Shown in pieces: positions 34,991-44,054 of a DNA stretch of 64,000 nucleotides (within the stretch, counting starts at the first letter, position 1; each line of letters opens with the position of its first letter). Below the pieces are notes generated by a model. It was not told where the DNA came from and made no database searches. It saw only the letters and a list, made by a program, of their open reading frames with translations. This DNA comes from Ignavibacteria bacterium (GTDB taxonomy: Bacteria; Bacteroidota; Ignavibacteria; Tepidaquicellales; OLB5), in the NCBI GenBank assembly GCA_020852705.1, contig JADZAP010000025.1:38715-102714 (forward strand). The letters are read 5' to 3'. The position numbers and the translations under genes were made by a program.

Positions 34991-36178
34991 TTATTTATAT
35001 TTCGGATTTTTTACCAAAAAAAGTCTGCGTAAAAAAACAAACATCAATGTATGAATATATAATAACAGTAAAATAATATACATTAGTGATTTTACTCCAA
35101 CATAATAAAATGAATTTCTGTTTACAGGGAAATTATTTGAATATAAAAATAAATAATAATTAAATTTACTATAAAATATAGAAATAATTTTTTGCAGAAA
35201 TTTATTCTTCCATTGTTTTTCTGTGAAAACAACATTCTCGTAATATTTAAAATAATCTTTTCCTAGTCTAACATTTTTTGTTAAAAGGATACTATCTTGT
35301 TCAATTTCACTATCTCTATTAAATGTATGCTGATTGCAAATTTCAACTGCATTTAAAAAATTAAATGATTTATTATTATAAAATCTCAATCCAAAGGTTG
35401 GATCAATGACATACCATTTTTTGTATTTACTTGAATAAATTTCACACACAACATGTAAAGGGTATCCAATTTCATCATCATATCCAACCTGATCTCTATC
35501 GCCTCCCTGCAGATTTATTGTTCTGCATGGCACGTCATATTTTTGGCAAATTTCTGATAAAATTAAACTATTTCTTCCGCATTCTGCAATACCTAAATTA
35601 CTGATATTGCTGTTGAAATAATTCAGCACACTGTTAATTAACGTATCATTATTATGAAGTAAAGTTTCATTAACCAAATTTGAAGCATTTATTCTGAACA
35701 ATTCAGGTTTCTCTGAAAATTTGTTCAGCATATTTACTTTAACTGAGCTGAAAAAGATCTGTTTGTAATATATATTAGGATTATTTGATTTTGAAGTTGC
35801 AAGATAAATAGAATCTAAACGATTTGAGTTTTCAAATTGAAAATATATTCTATTTGTAATATCATAAGTGGTATCAGGATAATAAATTTTTAATGTATCA
35901 TAATAACCAAATTCACCGGGTTTATCAATTATTTTTAATTTTTTGTTGCCTTCTATTACAATTAAATCATTTGAAATAAGTTTTATATTTATCATTTCTC
36001 GGTTATCATATTGCTTAGGCGGTGAGTATATTTCTTCCAATGTGATAATTGGTACATAGGTGCCTCCTTCCCAAAGTTTATCAAACACATAGCTTAAAAC
36101 TATTGCAAAAACTATTGTGAAAATAGTTATTAATACAATTCTTTTAAATGAGTATGATTCAATAATAAATTTAAGCAA
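34991..36178 (-). CDS. Membrane protein with transglutaminase-like domain
   Basis: A 395-residue protein. A transmembrane helix at about 12-32 is followed by a long exported region. A transglutaminase/protease-like core holds the classical triad: Cys200 in AECGRNSLIL, His242 in YPLHVVCEIY and Asp259 in WYVIDPTFGL. A second hydrophobic stretch near the C-terminus (about 365-385) should anchor it again. The core would therefore act on the periplasmic side, where the glycan is finished. The fold is known for amide-bond making or cleaving. A link to the amidated sugars of this cluster is attractive but inferred. Confidence 0.75.
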   Translation of the reverse strand: MLKFIIESYSFKRIVLITIFTIVFAIVLSYVFDKLWEGGTYVPIITLEEIYSPPKQYDNREMINIKLISNDLIVIEGNKKLKIIDKPGEFGYYDTLKIYYPDTTYDITNRIYFQFENSNRLDSIYLATSKSNNPNIYYKQIFFSSVKVNMLNKFSEKPELFRINASNLVNETLLHNNDTLINSVLNYFNSNISNLGIAECGRNSLILSEICQKYDVPCRTINLQGGDRDQVGYDDEIGYPLHVVCEIYSSKYKKWYVIDPTFGLRFYNNKSFNFLNAVEICNQHTFNRDSEIEQDSILLTKNVRLGKDYFKYYENVVFTEKQWKNKFLQKIISIFYSKFNYYLFLYSNNFPVNRNSFYYVGVKSLMYIILLLLYIHTLMFVFLRRLFLVKNPKYK

Positions 36179-36241
36179 AGTTCACTCTGTTTTAGCTAAA
36201 TTAAGTTAAATTTATATAACTAAATATATAAAAACATAATT

Positions 36242-38188
36242 TTAAAAATCCTTTTTACATATCTTATTGATAAAATAATTCAAGCTAAGCAGTCTCCATA
36301 TCTGCCAGCTGAAATCTTTTTGTTCCTTAAAATGTGCATTTAGATTATTCTCTAATTCAGATTTATCTATAAAATCATAAATTAAATTATTTTGATCTGA
36401 AAAAGTATCAATTATCATGTTTTTTAATGATCCTCTTGTCCATTCCGCAAAAGGTACCGGAAAACCAAGCTTATCTTTTCTGTTTACTATTTTTTCAGGT
36501 AAATATTTTCTTAATGCTTTTCTGTATAATGGACGGGAAACTCCTTTATCTGATAAATATTCAGCATCAAGATTAACACCTAATTCAACTATTCTGAAAT
36601 CCATAAAGGGAACTCTGCTTTCAATTGAATGAGCCATTGAAGAACGGTCTTCGTAATGCAGCAACGCAGGAATTGTTATATTTCTGATAAAATGATAGCT
36701 TAAATTACTTAAATAGTTTCCAAATTTATCCGGCGGGTCTAAATCAAATACCAGATCATCATTATTTAATTTATTAAGTAATTCTTTATTTATGATATTA
36801 TATTTTTTGGAAAGTTTGCTTTTTGTAAGCCAATGATAATGTTTAGGAAACAACCAACTTGCAAATGAATGAAATCCGTTTTTATTAACAAATTCCATAA
36901 AATATTTTGCATCTTTTATATTACTGATAATGTTTCGGTCTTTTATTACCCCTCTTAAATAAGCACCCAGTTGAAAATATCCGCCAAATACCTCATCACC
37001 TCCCTGTCCGTCAAGCAGAACTTTAACTTTTTCTTTTGCTTTTTTCATTACATACCATTGCGGATATAATCCCGGTCCTTCGGTTGGAAATTCCTGAAAG
37101 TACGATATTTTTCTGAATATTTCATCAAAATCTTCTTCCCGTGGAATTATTTTATTGGGAGTACAGCCAAATTCATTATTTACAATATCAATGTAATATG
37201 ATTCATCGCAGCTTGATTCATTCCAAACTGCAGAAAAAGTTTCAATCTTCCTGTTGGTAATACTCCGGGAAGCTAATGATACTATTGAGGATGAGTCAAA
37301 TCCTCCGCTTAAGCAGGTTCCAACAGGTACATCACTTCTGAATCTTAAAGTGATTGAGTTTTTCAGAAGATCGGCAATCTCAATTGCCAATGTGTTTTCA
37401 TTGCTCTCAGTTCTCTTGTATTCAATATCGTAATATTGTTTTAATGTTAAACAATTACTTTCATAAATTAAATAATGAGATGCGGGAAGGGAAAATATAT
37501 CTTTTATGTAAGTTTCATTCCCGTTGAATCTGTTTCCGTTAATAATATAATAAGGAATATTGTTTGAATTAATTATTGGAGGGGTTGTAAAATAATTTAC
37601 AAGAGGTTTTACTTCAGAACTGAATGCAAAATAATCATTTGTATTTGTATAATAAAATGGTTTTACTCCAAACCTGTCTCTTGCTGCAAATAATTTATTG
37701 TTTCTGCAATCCCATATAGCAAAAGACCACATTCCGTTAAATTTGTTTAGACAATTTATACCCCAATGCAAAAAAGAATTTAAAATTACTTCTGTATCTG
37801 TTGCTGATTTGAATTTATAACCGGCATTTACAAGTTCTTCGCGTAATTCAATATAATTATAAATTTCACCGTTATAGGTAATCCAGTAATTTCCGTCTTC
37901 TGTACTCATAGGACAATGACCTTTATAACTGAGATCAATAATAGATAATCTTCGGTGTGCAAGTATAACCTGCTCTTTATTATTTTCTGAAATTTCTATG
38001 TATGGGTATAGATTTTTTATTTCTGCCGCAGAATTGATACCTGAAAATTGTTTATAACCCGAACCATCTTTATTAATTACAATATATCCTTCGTCATCGG
38101 GACCTCTATGACGTATCAATTCATTTGCTTTAATAATTTTTTTTTTAAGGGCAAAATTAGCGGTTATAATTCCGTTAATTCCGCACAT
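36242..38188 (-). CDS. asnB: Asparagine synthase-type glutamine amidotransferase (AsnB family, copy 2)
   Basis: A 648-residue protein with N-terminal MCGING (Cys2 nucleophile), RGPDDEG and YNGEIYNYIELREEL, then the PP-loop TCLSGGFDSSSI and DGQGGDEVFGGY. It has an insertion of about 30 residues after the glutaminase N-terminus compared with copy 1. It follows an SDR by three bases. As with copy 1, amidation of a sugar acid in the surface glycan is the likely role. Two AsnB genes imply two different amide substituents, or one acting on a different substrate. Confidence 0.88.
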   Translation of the reverse strand: MCGINGIITANFALKKKIIKANELIRHRGPDDEGYIVINKDGSGYKQFSGINSAAEIKNLYPYIEISENNKEQVILAHRRLSIIDLSYKGHCPMSTEDGNYWITYNGEIYNYIELREELVNAGYKFKSATDTEVILNSFLHWGINCLNKFNGMWSFAIWDCRNNKLFAARDRFGVKPFYYTNTNDYFAFSSEVKPLVNYFTTPPIINSNNIPYYIINGNRFNGNETYIKDIFSLPASHYLIYESNCLTLKQYYDIEYKRTESNENTLAIEIADLLKNSITLRFRSDVPVGTCLSGGFDSSSIVSLASRSITNRKIETFSAVWNESSCDESYYIDIVNNEFGCTPNKIIPREEDFDEIFRKISYFQEFPTEGPGLYPQWYVMKKAKEKVKVLLDGQGGDEVFGGYFQLGAYLRGVIKDRNIISNIKDAKYFMEFVNKNGFHSFASWLFPKHYHWLTKSKLSKKYNIINKELLNKLNNDDLVFDLDPPDKFGNYLSNLSYHFIRNITIPALLHYEDRSSMAHSIESRVPFMDFRIVELGVNLDAEYLSDKGVSRPLYRKALRKYLPEKIVNRKDKLGFPVPFAEWTRGSLKNMIIDTFSDQNNLIYDFIDKSELENNLNAHFKEQKDFSWQIWRLLSLNYFINKICKKDF

Positions 38189-38191
38189 TAA

Positions 38192-38929
38192 TTAGTACAA
38201 GCCTCCATTTAAATTTATAGATTGTCCTGTAAGATAACTTGATTTTTCAGAACAGATATAATTAATACATTCTGAAATTTCAGCCGGATCTCCGAATTTT
38301 TTAATTGGTATTGATTCTTTTATCTGTTTTCTGATATCTTCCGGAATCTGAAATAACAAACCCGCCTCAAAATATCCAAGCGAAATCATATTTACTGTAA
38401 TATTATTTTTAATTACTTCTTTAGATACAGTTTTACATAATCCGGCTATACCTGCTTTAGATGCTGCGTATGCAGATGTACCCGGTACCCCTATTTGAGG
38501 TACAACGGATGAAATATATATAATTCTGCCAAAATTATTTTCTTTCATAACCGGTATTACATGTTTTGTGCATAAAAATGATCCTGTAAGATTCACGGAA
38601 AGTACATTGTTCCAGTCTTTCAAACTCATTTTCCATGTCATTGCATTTATTGAAAGTCCAGCATTGTTAATTAAAATATCTATTGAACCAAATTCTTTTT
38701 TTACATTTTCTATTAAACTTAAAACTTCATTTTCACTAGTTATATCTGCTTTAAAAGATTTAATTTCTGTATCCGGATGCTTTTCTGTATTGCTCAGATG
38801 TTCTGTTAGCTTTTCAGGATTTGTGTTATATTGCAGTGCAATTTTCATTCCTTTTGCAGCGAGATCTGAAATTATATGCTTTCCAATTCCCCCCGAAGCT
38901 CCGGTTAATAATACTTTTTTACACGGCAT
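38192..38929 (-). CDS. Short-chain dehydrogenase/reductase (FabG-like)
   Basis: A 245-residue classical SDR with TGASGGIGK (9-17), NNAGLS (88-93) and the catalytic Ser141, Tyr154 and Lys158 (YAASK). It looks like 3-oxoacyl-ACP reductase. Since a dedicated fabG lies at 44,055, this one probably makes a hydroxyacyl or sugar intermediate for the glycan. It sits between a GNAT-like gene and AsnB copy 2. The pair GNAT plus SDR would suit synthesis and attachment of a 3-hydroxyacyl group, which is inference. Confidence 0.85.
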   Translation of the reverse strand: MPCKKVLLTGASGGIGKHIISDLAAKGMKIALQYNTNPEKLTEHLSNTEKHPDTEIKSFKADITSENEVLSLIENVKKEFGSIDILINNAGLSINAMTWKMSLKDWNNVLSVNLTGSFLCTKHVIPVMKENNFGRIIYISSVVPQIGVPGTSAYAASKAGIAGLCKTVSKEVIKNNITVNMISLGYFEAGLLFQIPEDIRKQIKESIPIKKFGDPAEISECINYICSEKSSYLTGQSINLNGGLY

Positions 38930-38966
38930 TATACCGTTTTATTTAAATTTATCAGCAAAAATTCCT

Positions 38967-39521
38967 CTAACTTTCTGTAAGCAGTTTATACGTTTTATCT
39001 CTTACCTCTTTTAGATTAGAAATCATAAATAAATCTCTATCGTTTCTTATACTTTCAATTTTCCAGCCCATTTTTAAAAATAATATAATTGAACCATTGT
39101 TGTTTTTTGGCCAGTATCCTTCCTGATGTGTAAAACCTTCATCAATACCTGTTTGACAAAGTTTTATTATATGAAGTTTGGCAAAATCATTTTTCCGGTA
39201 GTCTTTTGCTGCGTACGTTGCATGATTGTGGATTATATCTTTATATACAGATGAAAAATTCACAAAACATATCTCATTAAAACTGTTTAAAATTGTATAG
39301 CTGAATTTCCATTTATTATTCATAGGGTTAAGAAAATATTCTTCGTTTTCCTGATTCCAGCCGTATTTAATTTCAAATTCTTTCCTGATTTCATTTACAA
39401 ATTTCATAAAATCAATTAAACGATTTTCCATTAATTCTTTGTTTATCAATCTGATTGTAAAGCCCTTTTCCGAAAGCTTATTTTCTACAAATTTATGAAA
39501 TAATATTCCGGAATCATCCAT
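38967..39521 (-). CDS. GNAT-like acyltransferase (paralogue B)
   Basis: A 184-residue protein, paralogous over its whole length to the gene at 25,803. Shared blocks are YFLNPMNNKWKFS, NFSSVY.D.IHNHATY, FAKLHIIKLCQTGIDEGFTHQ and EGYWPKNNNGSIILFLKMGW. It is GNAT-like in its last part with the conserved Asn-rich turn. It begins with DDSGILFHKF, which matches the alternative start of paralogue A. The two copies are about 12.6 kb apart in the same cluster. Confidence 0.72.
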   Translation of the reverse strand: MDDSGILFHKFVENKLSEKGFTIRLINKELMENRLIDFMKFVNEIRKEFEIKYGWNQENEEYFLNPMNNKWKFSYTILNSFNEICFVNFSSVYKDIIHNHATYAAKDYRKNDFAKLHIIKLCQTGIDEGFTHQEGYWPKNNNGSIILFLKMGWKIESIRNDRDLFMISNLKEVRDKTYKLLTES

Positions 39522-39553
39522 TTTAATGTTAATTTCTTACAGATGTGCTGTGT

Positions 39554-39841
39554 TTATGTCCCAAAATTCTTTAACAAAACCATACGAATTATATAAGCAA
39601 CAAGTGCAACAAGACCTATATAAAAAAATAAGGTAATAAAAGAATATCTGTCAACAGTATATTTTTTTAGAATGCCTCTCCATCCGCATTCACGGCATTT
39701 ATATATATTGGCTAACTTCGTAAGTTTTACGGCAGCTTCTAACAGGTTTCTTGTTCTGCTTCGCCTTATTGTACCAACTTTACCGCAGCTTGGACAATTT
39801 GCTGTTTCCGGAAAAGTTTTAAAGAATATCCTTAATTGCAA
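39554..39841 (-). CDS. Small zinc-ribbon membrane protein
   Basis: A 95-residue protein of unknown function. Two CxxC knuckles, NCPSCG (Cys16, Cys19) and YKCRECGW (Cys49, Cys52), form a likely zinc ribbon. One C-terminal transmembrane helix follows (about 69-88, FITLFFYIGLVALVAYIIRM). The frame starts at TTG (39,841), since the only in-frame ATG lies past the helix; the exact start is uncertain. It lies between the tyrosine autokinase and the GNAT-like gene. Confidence 0.65.
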   Translation of the reverse strand: MQLRIFFKTFPETANCPSCGKVGTIRRSRTRNLLEAAVKLTKLANIYKCRECGWRGILKKYTVDRYSFITLFFYIGLVALVAYIIRMVLLKNFGT

Positions 39842-39882
39842 TATTTATTTATTATTACAAATTTTAAAAAACTAAAAGTTGT

Positions 39883-42219
39883 TTAATTAGGTTTAATTAT
39901 CTTTTCTTTTTGTTTTCCGTTATTTATTGTCCCGTTTCCTGTATTTCCGTTTGTTGTACTCCCATTTGCTGCTCCGTTTGAATCTTTACCTTTTTCAGAA
40001 CCGTAATAGTAATAATAGTATTTATAGTAACTGCCATAAGTTGCCTGGTAATCAAAATTATTAAGTATAACACCAATAAAAGTATCGTTTATTTTGTTCA
40101 ATGTATCTATTGTGTTTACAAGCAGGTCTAACCTTGTTTTGCTTGCTAAACTTACAACAACTGTTCCGTCAACATAACTTGAAAGCAGTTCTGCATCTGT
40201 AACTGTAGCCAATGGGGGAGAATCAATTAATATATAATCATATTTAGGCTTCATCATATTCAGAAATGTCTGCATGTGTTTTGAAGCAATCAGCTCTGCC
40301 GGATTTGTTGGTATTGTTCCGCATGTCATAATGTGTAAATTAGGAAATGAAGTTTCCCTAACAGCATCTTCAAGCGGAACTGTGCCAAAAAGATAATCGC
40401 ATAATCCGGGGTAACGTTTCATATTGAAAATATTGTGCATTCTGGGTTTACGAAAATCACAGTCAAGAAGTAATACTTTATTGGATAGTGCAAAACTTGC
40501 TGCCAGATTACTTGAAATAATTGTTTTTCCCTCTCTTGGTATTGAACTGGTTATAAGAATTGTCTTTATTGGTTCCGGCTCAAGTTTAGAAAATTGCAGT
40601 CTTGTTCTTAATGTTCTGAATGCTTCTGCAGGAACACTGTCTGAATGATACGCAAGTACAAGTTCTTGCTCTGTGTGAACATGTCTTCCGGATTTTGGTT
40701 CCCGCATAAATGTTGGAACCCATCCGATAAGCGAAATACCAATATTTTCAAGATCTTCAGGTGATTTTACTGAAACATCAAGAACATTTCTTAATAAAGC
40801 AAAACCATAACCTAACCCAAGACCAATTAATAAACCAATAGTTATAATTAAAAATCTGTTTGGTTTTGTTGGTGCTTTAGGAACTTTACCAAAATCAATT
40901 ATCTTAACGTTATTTGGCTGAGATTCTTCGTTAATTAATGCTTCCTGATATTTTTCTAAAAGCATTAAATATACTTTTTCATTTGCCATTCTTTCACGTT
41001 CAAGATTTGCATACTCAATTGATTGAGCCGGCAGTTTATTAAATTTATCCTGATACTTGTTTAAATAGCTTTTTAACAGCGTTTGCCTGATTTTATTTTG
41101 ATTATTTAATATTTTTGTTTCAAAATATTTGCTTGAAAGTACTCTGGTTTCTTCTGGTGTGTTTGAGTTTGCACCATCTTTTAAAATATTTAGTTTTTCA
41201 TTAAGGTTGTTCTTTAACATTGATATTCTGTTATCAATATCTTTTAATGATTTTGAATTTTTTAAAAGTTCTTCATTACCTGTTTTAGCTAAATCGCGCT
41301 GAATTTCTAATTTTGCAATTTCTTCTTGAAGTTGATTAATATAAGGATCTGTTATTTTGCTTTCAAAGTAATCGGTTGCTTTAGGATCCTGTTTATCAAG
41401 CTCGGTTTTAATATCAGTTAATGCACGGTTTGTTGACTGAACATCAATATTTGCTCTGTTAAAATCTGCCTCAATCCCTGAGAGTGAACTTATTATTGAT
41501 TGAGCCTGTGCATTTAGCTCTACAACATTTTCTGTTCTTAAAAAATTTGTAAGTTTGTCTTCTGTTTGAAGAAGAGCATTATACTTTTCCTGTACCTGTT
41601 TTTCTAAAAATTCCCGGTTAAGGGTTAAATGACCTCTGTTGTATTTAAGAGAATAGTCAGCGTATGCCTCAGCATAGCAATTACTAATGAGTGCTGATTC
41701 CTGCGGTGAGGGGCTTTCTGATTTTATACTTACAATATCTAACCCTCTTTTTTGTGAAATTTCTGTTACTTTTTGCAGAGTTGATGCAATTTGGCTTTTG
41801 TTTTTTGGCTCCATTTGGTTTTCTGGTGAAACCGAAAGCAAAGAAAACTGCATTTTGCCTTTAAGTACCTGGAATGAATCTAACAGACTGCTTGCTGTTT
41901 TTTCTCTGATTGCATATGATTTTAAAATTTCTACTTCATTGTTTATATAACGCTCAGGCAGTTCTCCCTCAAAATCACTGAATATTTTGTTTTCTAATAC
42001 ATTTTCTTTTGGTTTTGAAAGTCGTAACGAAGATGCTGATGAATAAATATCTACCTGTGAATATGCATAAAAATAAGAAACTATTAACCCAACTGAAATA
42101 CTTAACAAAATTGGTACTTTATTGCTTAAAATTAAATTGAAATAGAATCTAATATTATGTGATGACTTAATATTAGAATCAATTGTGTTGAATTGTTTAT
42201 TATTTTGTTGTGATTCCAT
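39883..42219 (-). CDS. Wzz-Wzc-type tyrosine autokinase for polysaccharide chain length
   Basis: A 778-residue inner-membrane protein with an N-terminal Wzz domain (helix about 34-52), a long coiled coil, a second helix near 455-475 and a cytoplasmic BY-kinase domain. The kinase has Walker A SSIPREGKTIISSN, Walker A' LLLDCDFRKPRMH and Walker B YDYILIDSPP. A tyrosine cluster near the C-terminus (about 724-739, with six consecutive Tyr) is the expected autophosphorylation site. After it lies a Gly/Asn/Thr-rich tail of about 40 residues. The SLBB protein gene is 40 bases upstream. It should control chain length and export of the polysaccharide. Confidence 0.95.
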   Translation of the reverse strand: MESQQNNKQFNTIDSNIKSSHNIRFYFNLILSNKVPILLSISVGLIVSYFYAYSQVDIYSSASSLRLSKPKENVLENKIFSDFEGELPERYINNEVEILKSYAIREKTASSLLDSFQVLKGKMQFSLLSVSPENQMEPKNKSQIASTLQKVTEISQKRGLDIVSIKSESPSPQESALISNCYAEAYADYSLKYNRGHLTLNREFLEKQVQEKYNALLQTEDKLTNFLRTENVVELNAQAQSIISSLSGIEADFNRANIDVQSTNRALTDIKTELDKQDPKATDYFESKITDPYINQLQEEIAKLEIQRDLAKTGNEELLKNSKSLKDIDNRISMLKNNLNEKLNILKDGANSNTPEETRVLSSKYFETKILNNQNKIRQTLLKSYLNKYQDKFNKLPAQSIEYANLERERMANEKVYLMLLEKYQEALINEESQPNNVKIIDFGKVPKAPTKPNRFLIITIGLLIGLGLGYGFALLRNVLDVSVKSPEDLENIGISLIGWVPTFMREPKSGRHVHTEQELVLAYHSDSVPAEAFRTLRTRLQFSKLEPEPIKTILITSSIPREGKTIISSNLAASFALSNKVLLLDCDFRKPRMHNIFNMKRYPGLCDYLFGTVPLEDAVRETSFPNLHIMTCGTIPTNPAELIASKHMQTFLNMMKPKYDYILIDSPPLATVTDAELLSSYVDGTVVVSLASKTRLDLLVNTIDTLNKINDTFIGVILNNFDYQATYGSYYKYYYYYYGSEKGKDSNGAANGSTTNGNTGNGTINNGKQKEKIIKPN

Positions 42220-42259
42220 ATTGTGATATTAATTTATTTCAACTTAAATTAATTTTTTG

Positions 42260-42778
42260 CTAATTTCTTGCAAGTGTAATTATAAAAGTAGTAATAGATA
42301 CAAGTGTAGTTAATATTGGTAAATAAATGCTAAGATCGTCTCTGAATGTATATCTTTTTTCTTTCATTACAACTATTACATCGCCGGGAAGAAGTACTGG
42401 ATTCATCTTTTGCGAAGTGGATAATTTATCTGACCAAAGTATATCATCATAGTTTAATTTTATTAAACTTGGTTTTTCCCCGCTGCCTGTTTTTCTGATT
42501 ATTCGTATCTCTTCAAGATTAGATTCATCAGTTGGACCGCCTGAAAAGCTTATTAAATCAATAAATGTGGTATTTACCGGAACAATATATCTTCCGGGGT
42601 ATCTTATATAACCCCATAAATTAACTTCCATATTTACGCCATTTGGATCACTAAGATCAAACACAGATGCAGTTGAGTTTTTATTTGTTAAACCCAAAAT
42701 CAGGCTGCTATCTATTTGTGAATATGAGATACCTGACATTATTAATATAACACTCAATAATGATATTAATTTCATCAA
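42260..42778 (-). CDS. Polysaccharide export-associated SLBB-domain protein
   Basis: A 172-residue exported protein with a signal peptide (residues 3-20), one SLBB domain (WGYIRYPGRYIVPVNTTFIDLISFSGGP) and LLPGDVIVV. A C-terminal transmembrane helix follows (about 148-168). It lacks the Poly_export N-terminal domain of Wza, so it is shorter than true exporters and may be an accessory to the outer-membrane export pore. It is the first gene of the cluster. No clear promoter was found in the 341 bases ahead of it. Confidence 0.82.
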   Translation of the reverse strand: MMKLISLLSVILIMSGISYSQIDSSLILGLTNKNSTASVFDLSDPNGVNMEVNLWGYIRYPGRYIVPVNTTFIDLISFSGGPTDESNLEEIRIIRKTGSGEKPSLIKLNYDDILWSDKLSTSQKMNPVLLPGDVIVVMKEKRYTFRDDLSIYLPILTTLVSITTFIITLARN

Positions 42779-43119
42779 AATTTTACCTGTATGTTAACGT
42801 AAATTAATAATTAATATAATTTATTATTTAATACACTTTGCTAAAATAATGATATTTTTAGCGTTTTACAAAGTAAATTATAATATTTCCATAACTGAAA
42901 TACGGGATAAATTTTAAGTCTTTTATATGATAAGATATTATAAAAATCTACATTTTCTAAAAACATTTTCAAATTGCTTAAATAATTTATCATTCAATAA
43001 ATAATAATTTTCCCCATAATTATATATACTTTAGAATTCTCATTTTATTGTTGTTAAATTCTGTTACTTTTTGTTTTCTGACTTTTAACTTTTCTATGAT
43101 AAATATATCTTTGCTAAAT
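42779..43119. other. 341-base divergent intergenic region (polysaccharide cluster / fabD)
   Basis: AT-rich region that must carry the promoter of the polysaccharide cluster. I see no gene, RNA or clear -33/-7 pair on the minus strand. A short overlong reading frame at its right end is the 5' extension of fabD and is not used. Confidence 0.5.
43106..43113 (+). promoter_or_regulatory. Putative -7 element immediately before fabD
   Basis: TATCTTTG fits TAnnTTTG and ends six bases before the fabD ATG. If used, the transcript would be almost leaderless. No -33 TTG lies at the usual distance, so it may be chance. Confidence 0.25.
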
Positions 43120-44043
43120 ATGAACACAGCATTTGTATTTCCGGGACAAGGCTCCCAATATGTTGGAATGGGGCAGGATTTATATGAACAATATCCTGAA
43201 ATTACAGAACTATATAATCAGGCTAACGAAATCTTAGATATTGATATTGCCTCACTTAGCTTTGCAGGACCTGAAGAAAAACTCAAACAAACATATATAA
43301 CTCAGCCCGCAATTGTAGTTCACTCAGTTGCAGCTGCCCGGCTTGTAAAAAATATTAAACCGCAATTTACCGCAGGTCATTCTTTGGGTGAATTTACAGC
43401 TTTAATTTTGGCAGGTGCTTTAAGTTTTACAGACGGTTTAAAACTCGTTCAGCTTCGAGGAAAACTTATGCAGCAGGCAGGTGAAAAAAATAAGGGCACA
43501 ATGGCTGCTATTATTGGACTTGATTCAGCTAAAATAACCAACCTTTGCCGAGACGCATCTGAAATGGGTATTGTACAGGTTGCTAACTATAATTCACCCG
43601 GACAAATTGTAATTTCCGGCTCTGTTGAAGGGGTTAAGCAGGCCATGATGCTTGCAAAAGAACGCGGTGCAAAAATAGCTAAAGAACTTGTGGTTCACGG
43701 TGCTTTCCACTCTCCGCTTATGGAATCTGCCAAAGAAGATTTTAAAACTGCCCTTAGTTCAACTGAGTTTAATAAAGTTCAAATACCAGTTTATACAAAT
43801 GTAACTGCTATGCCTATAACTAAAGATTCTGATCCGGAATTCATTAGAGAGTCACTTTATAAACAGCTCACATCATCTGTTCTTTGGCAGCAAAGCATTA
43901 TGAATATGATATCGGACGGAGCTAAGGAATTTATTGAGCTTGGTCCGGGTAAAGTTCTGCAGGGACTCATCAAAAGAATTGATCCCTCTGTTAGCATTAA
44001 AGGCGTTGATAAAGCAAATGATATTGCATTAATTAATAATTAA
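43120..44043 (+). CDS. fabD: Malonyl-CoA:ACP transacylase FabD
   Basis: Transfers malonate from CoA to acyl carrier protein for fatty-acid synthesis. From the ATG at 43,120 the protein has 308 residues and begins with the family hallmark FVFPGQGSQYVGMGQDL. The active-site Ser88 lies in GHSLGE, and the catalytic His is in VHGAFHSPLM. A frame starting at 43,048 adds 24 hydrophobic residues that look like a signal peptide and would misplace a cytosolic enzyme. fabG follows 11 bases later. Confidence 0.96.
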   Translation: MNTAFVFPGQGSQYVGMGQDLYEQYPEITELYNQANEILDIDIASLSFAGPEEKLKQTYITQPAIVVHSVAAARLVKNIKPQFTAGHSLGEFTALILAGALSFTDGLKLVQLRGKLMQQAGEKNKGTMAAIIGLDSAKITNLCRDASEMGIVQVANYNSPGQIVISGSVEGVKQAMMLAKERGAKIAKELVVHGAFHSPLMESAKEDFKTALSSTEFNKVQIPVYTNVTAMPITKDSDPEFIRESLYKQLTSSVLWQQSIMNMISDGAKEFIELGPGKVLQGLIKRIDPSVSIKGVDKANDIALINN

Positions 44044-44054
44044 AAAGTATTAAC

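Larger units (their letters stand above)
21671..42778 (-). other. Surface polysaccharide biosynthesis cluster (20 genes, one strand)
   Basis: All twenty genes run on the minus strand, many with 1-4 base overlaps. The order from the promoter side is SLBB exporter-type protein, tyrosine autokinase, zinc-ribbon membrane protein, GNAT-like, SDR, AsnB, transglutaminase-like, PIG-L, glycosyltransferase, epimerase, DegT, AsnB, formyltransferase, two deacetylase-like proteins, GNAT-like, WbqC, methyltransferase, glycosyltransferase and flippase. The set fits Wzx-dependent synthesis of a capsule or O-antigen containing modified amino sugars. Gaps of about 110 and 140 bases (24,977-25,085 and 27,445-27,586) are AT-rich with no gene seen and might hold internal promoters. 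Confidence 0.85.

Noticed and set aside
43048..43119. Longer N-terminus of FabD with a hydrophobic stretch
   Set aside because: FabD is cytosolic and its family start (NTAFVFPGQGSQ) coincides with the ATG at 43,120.
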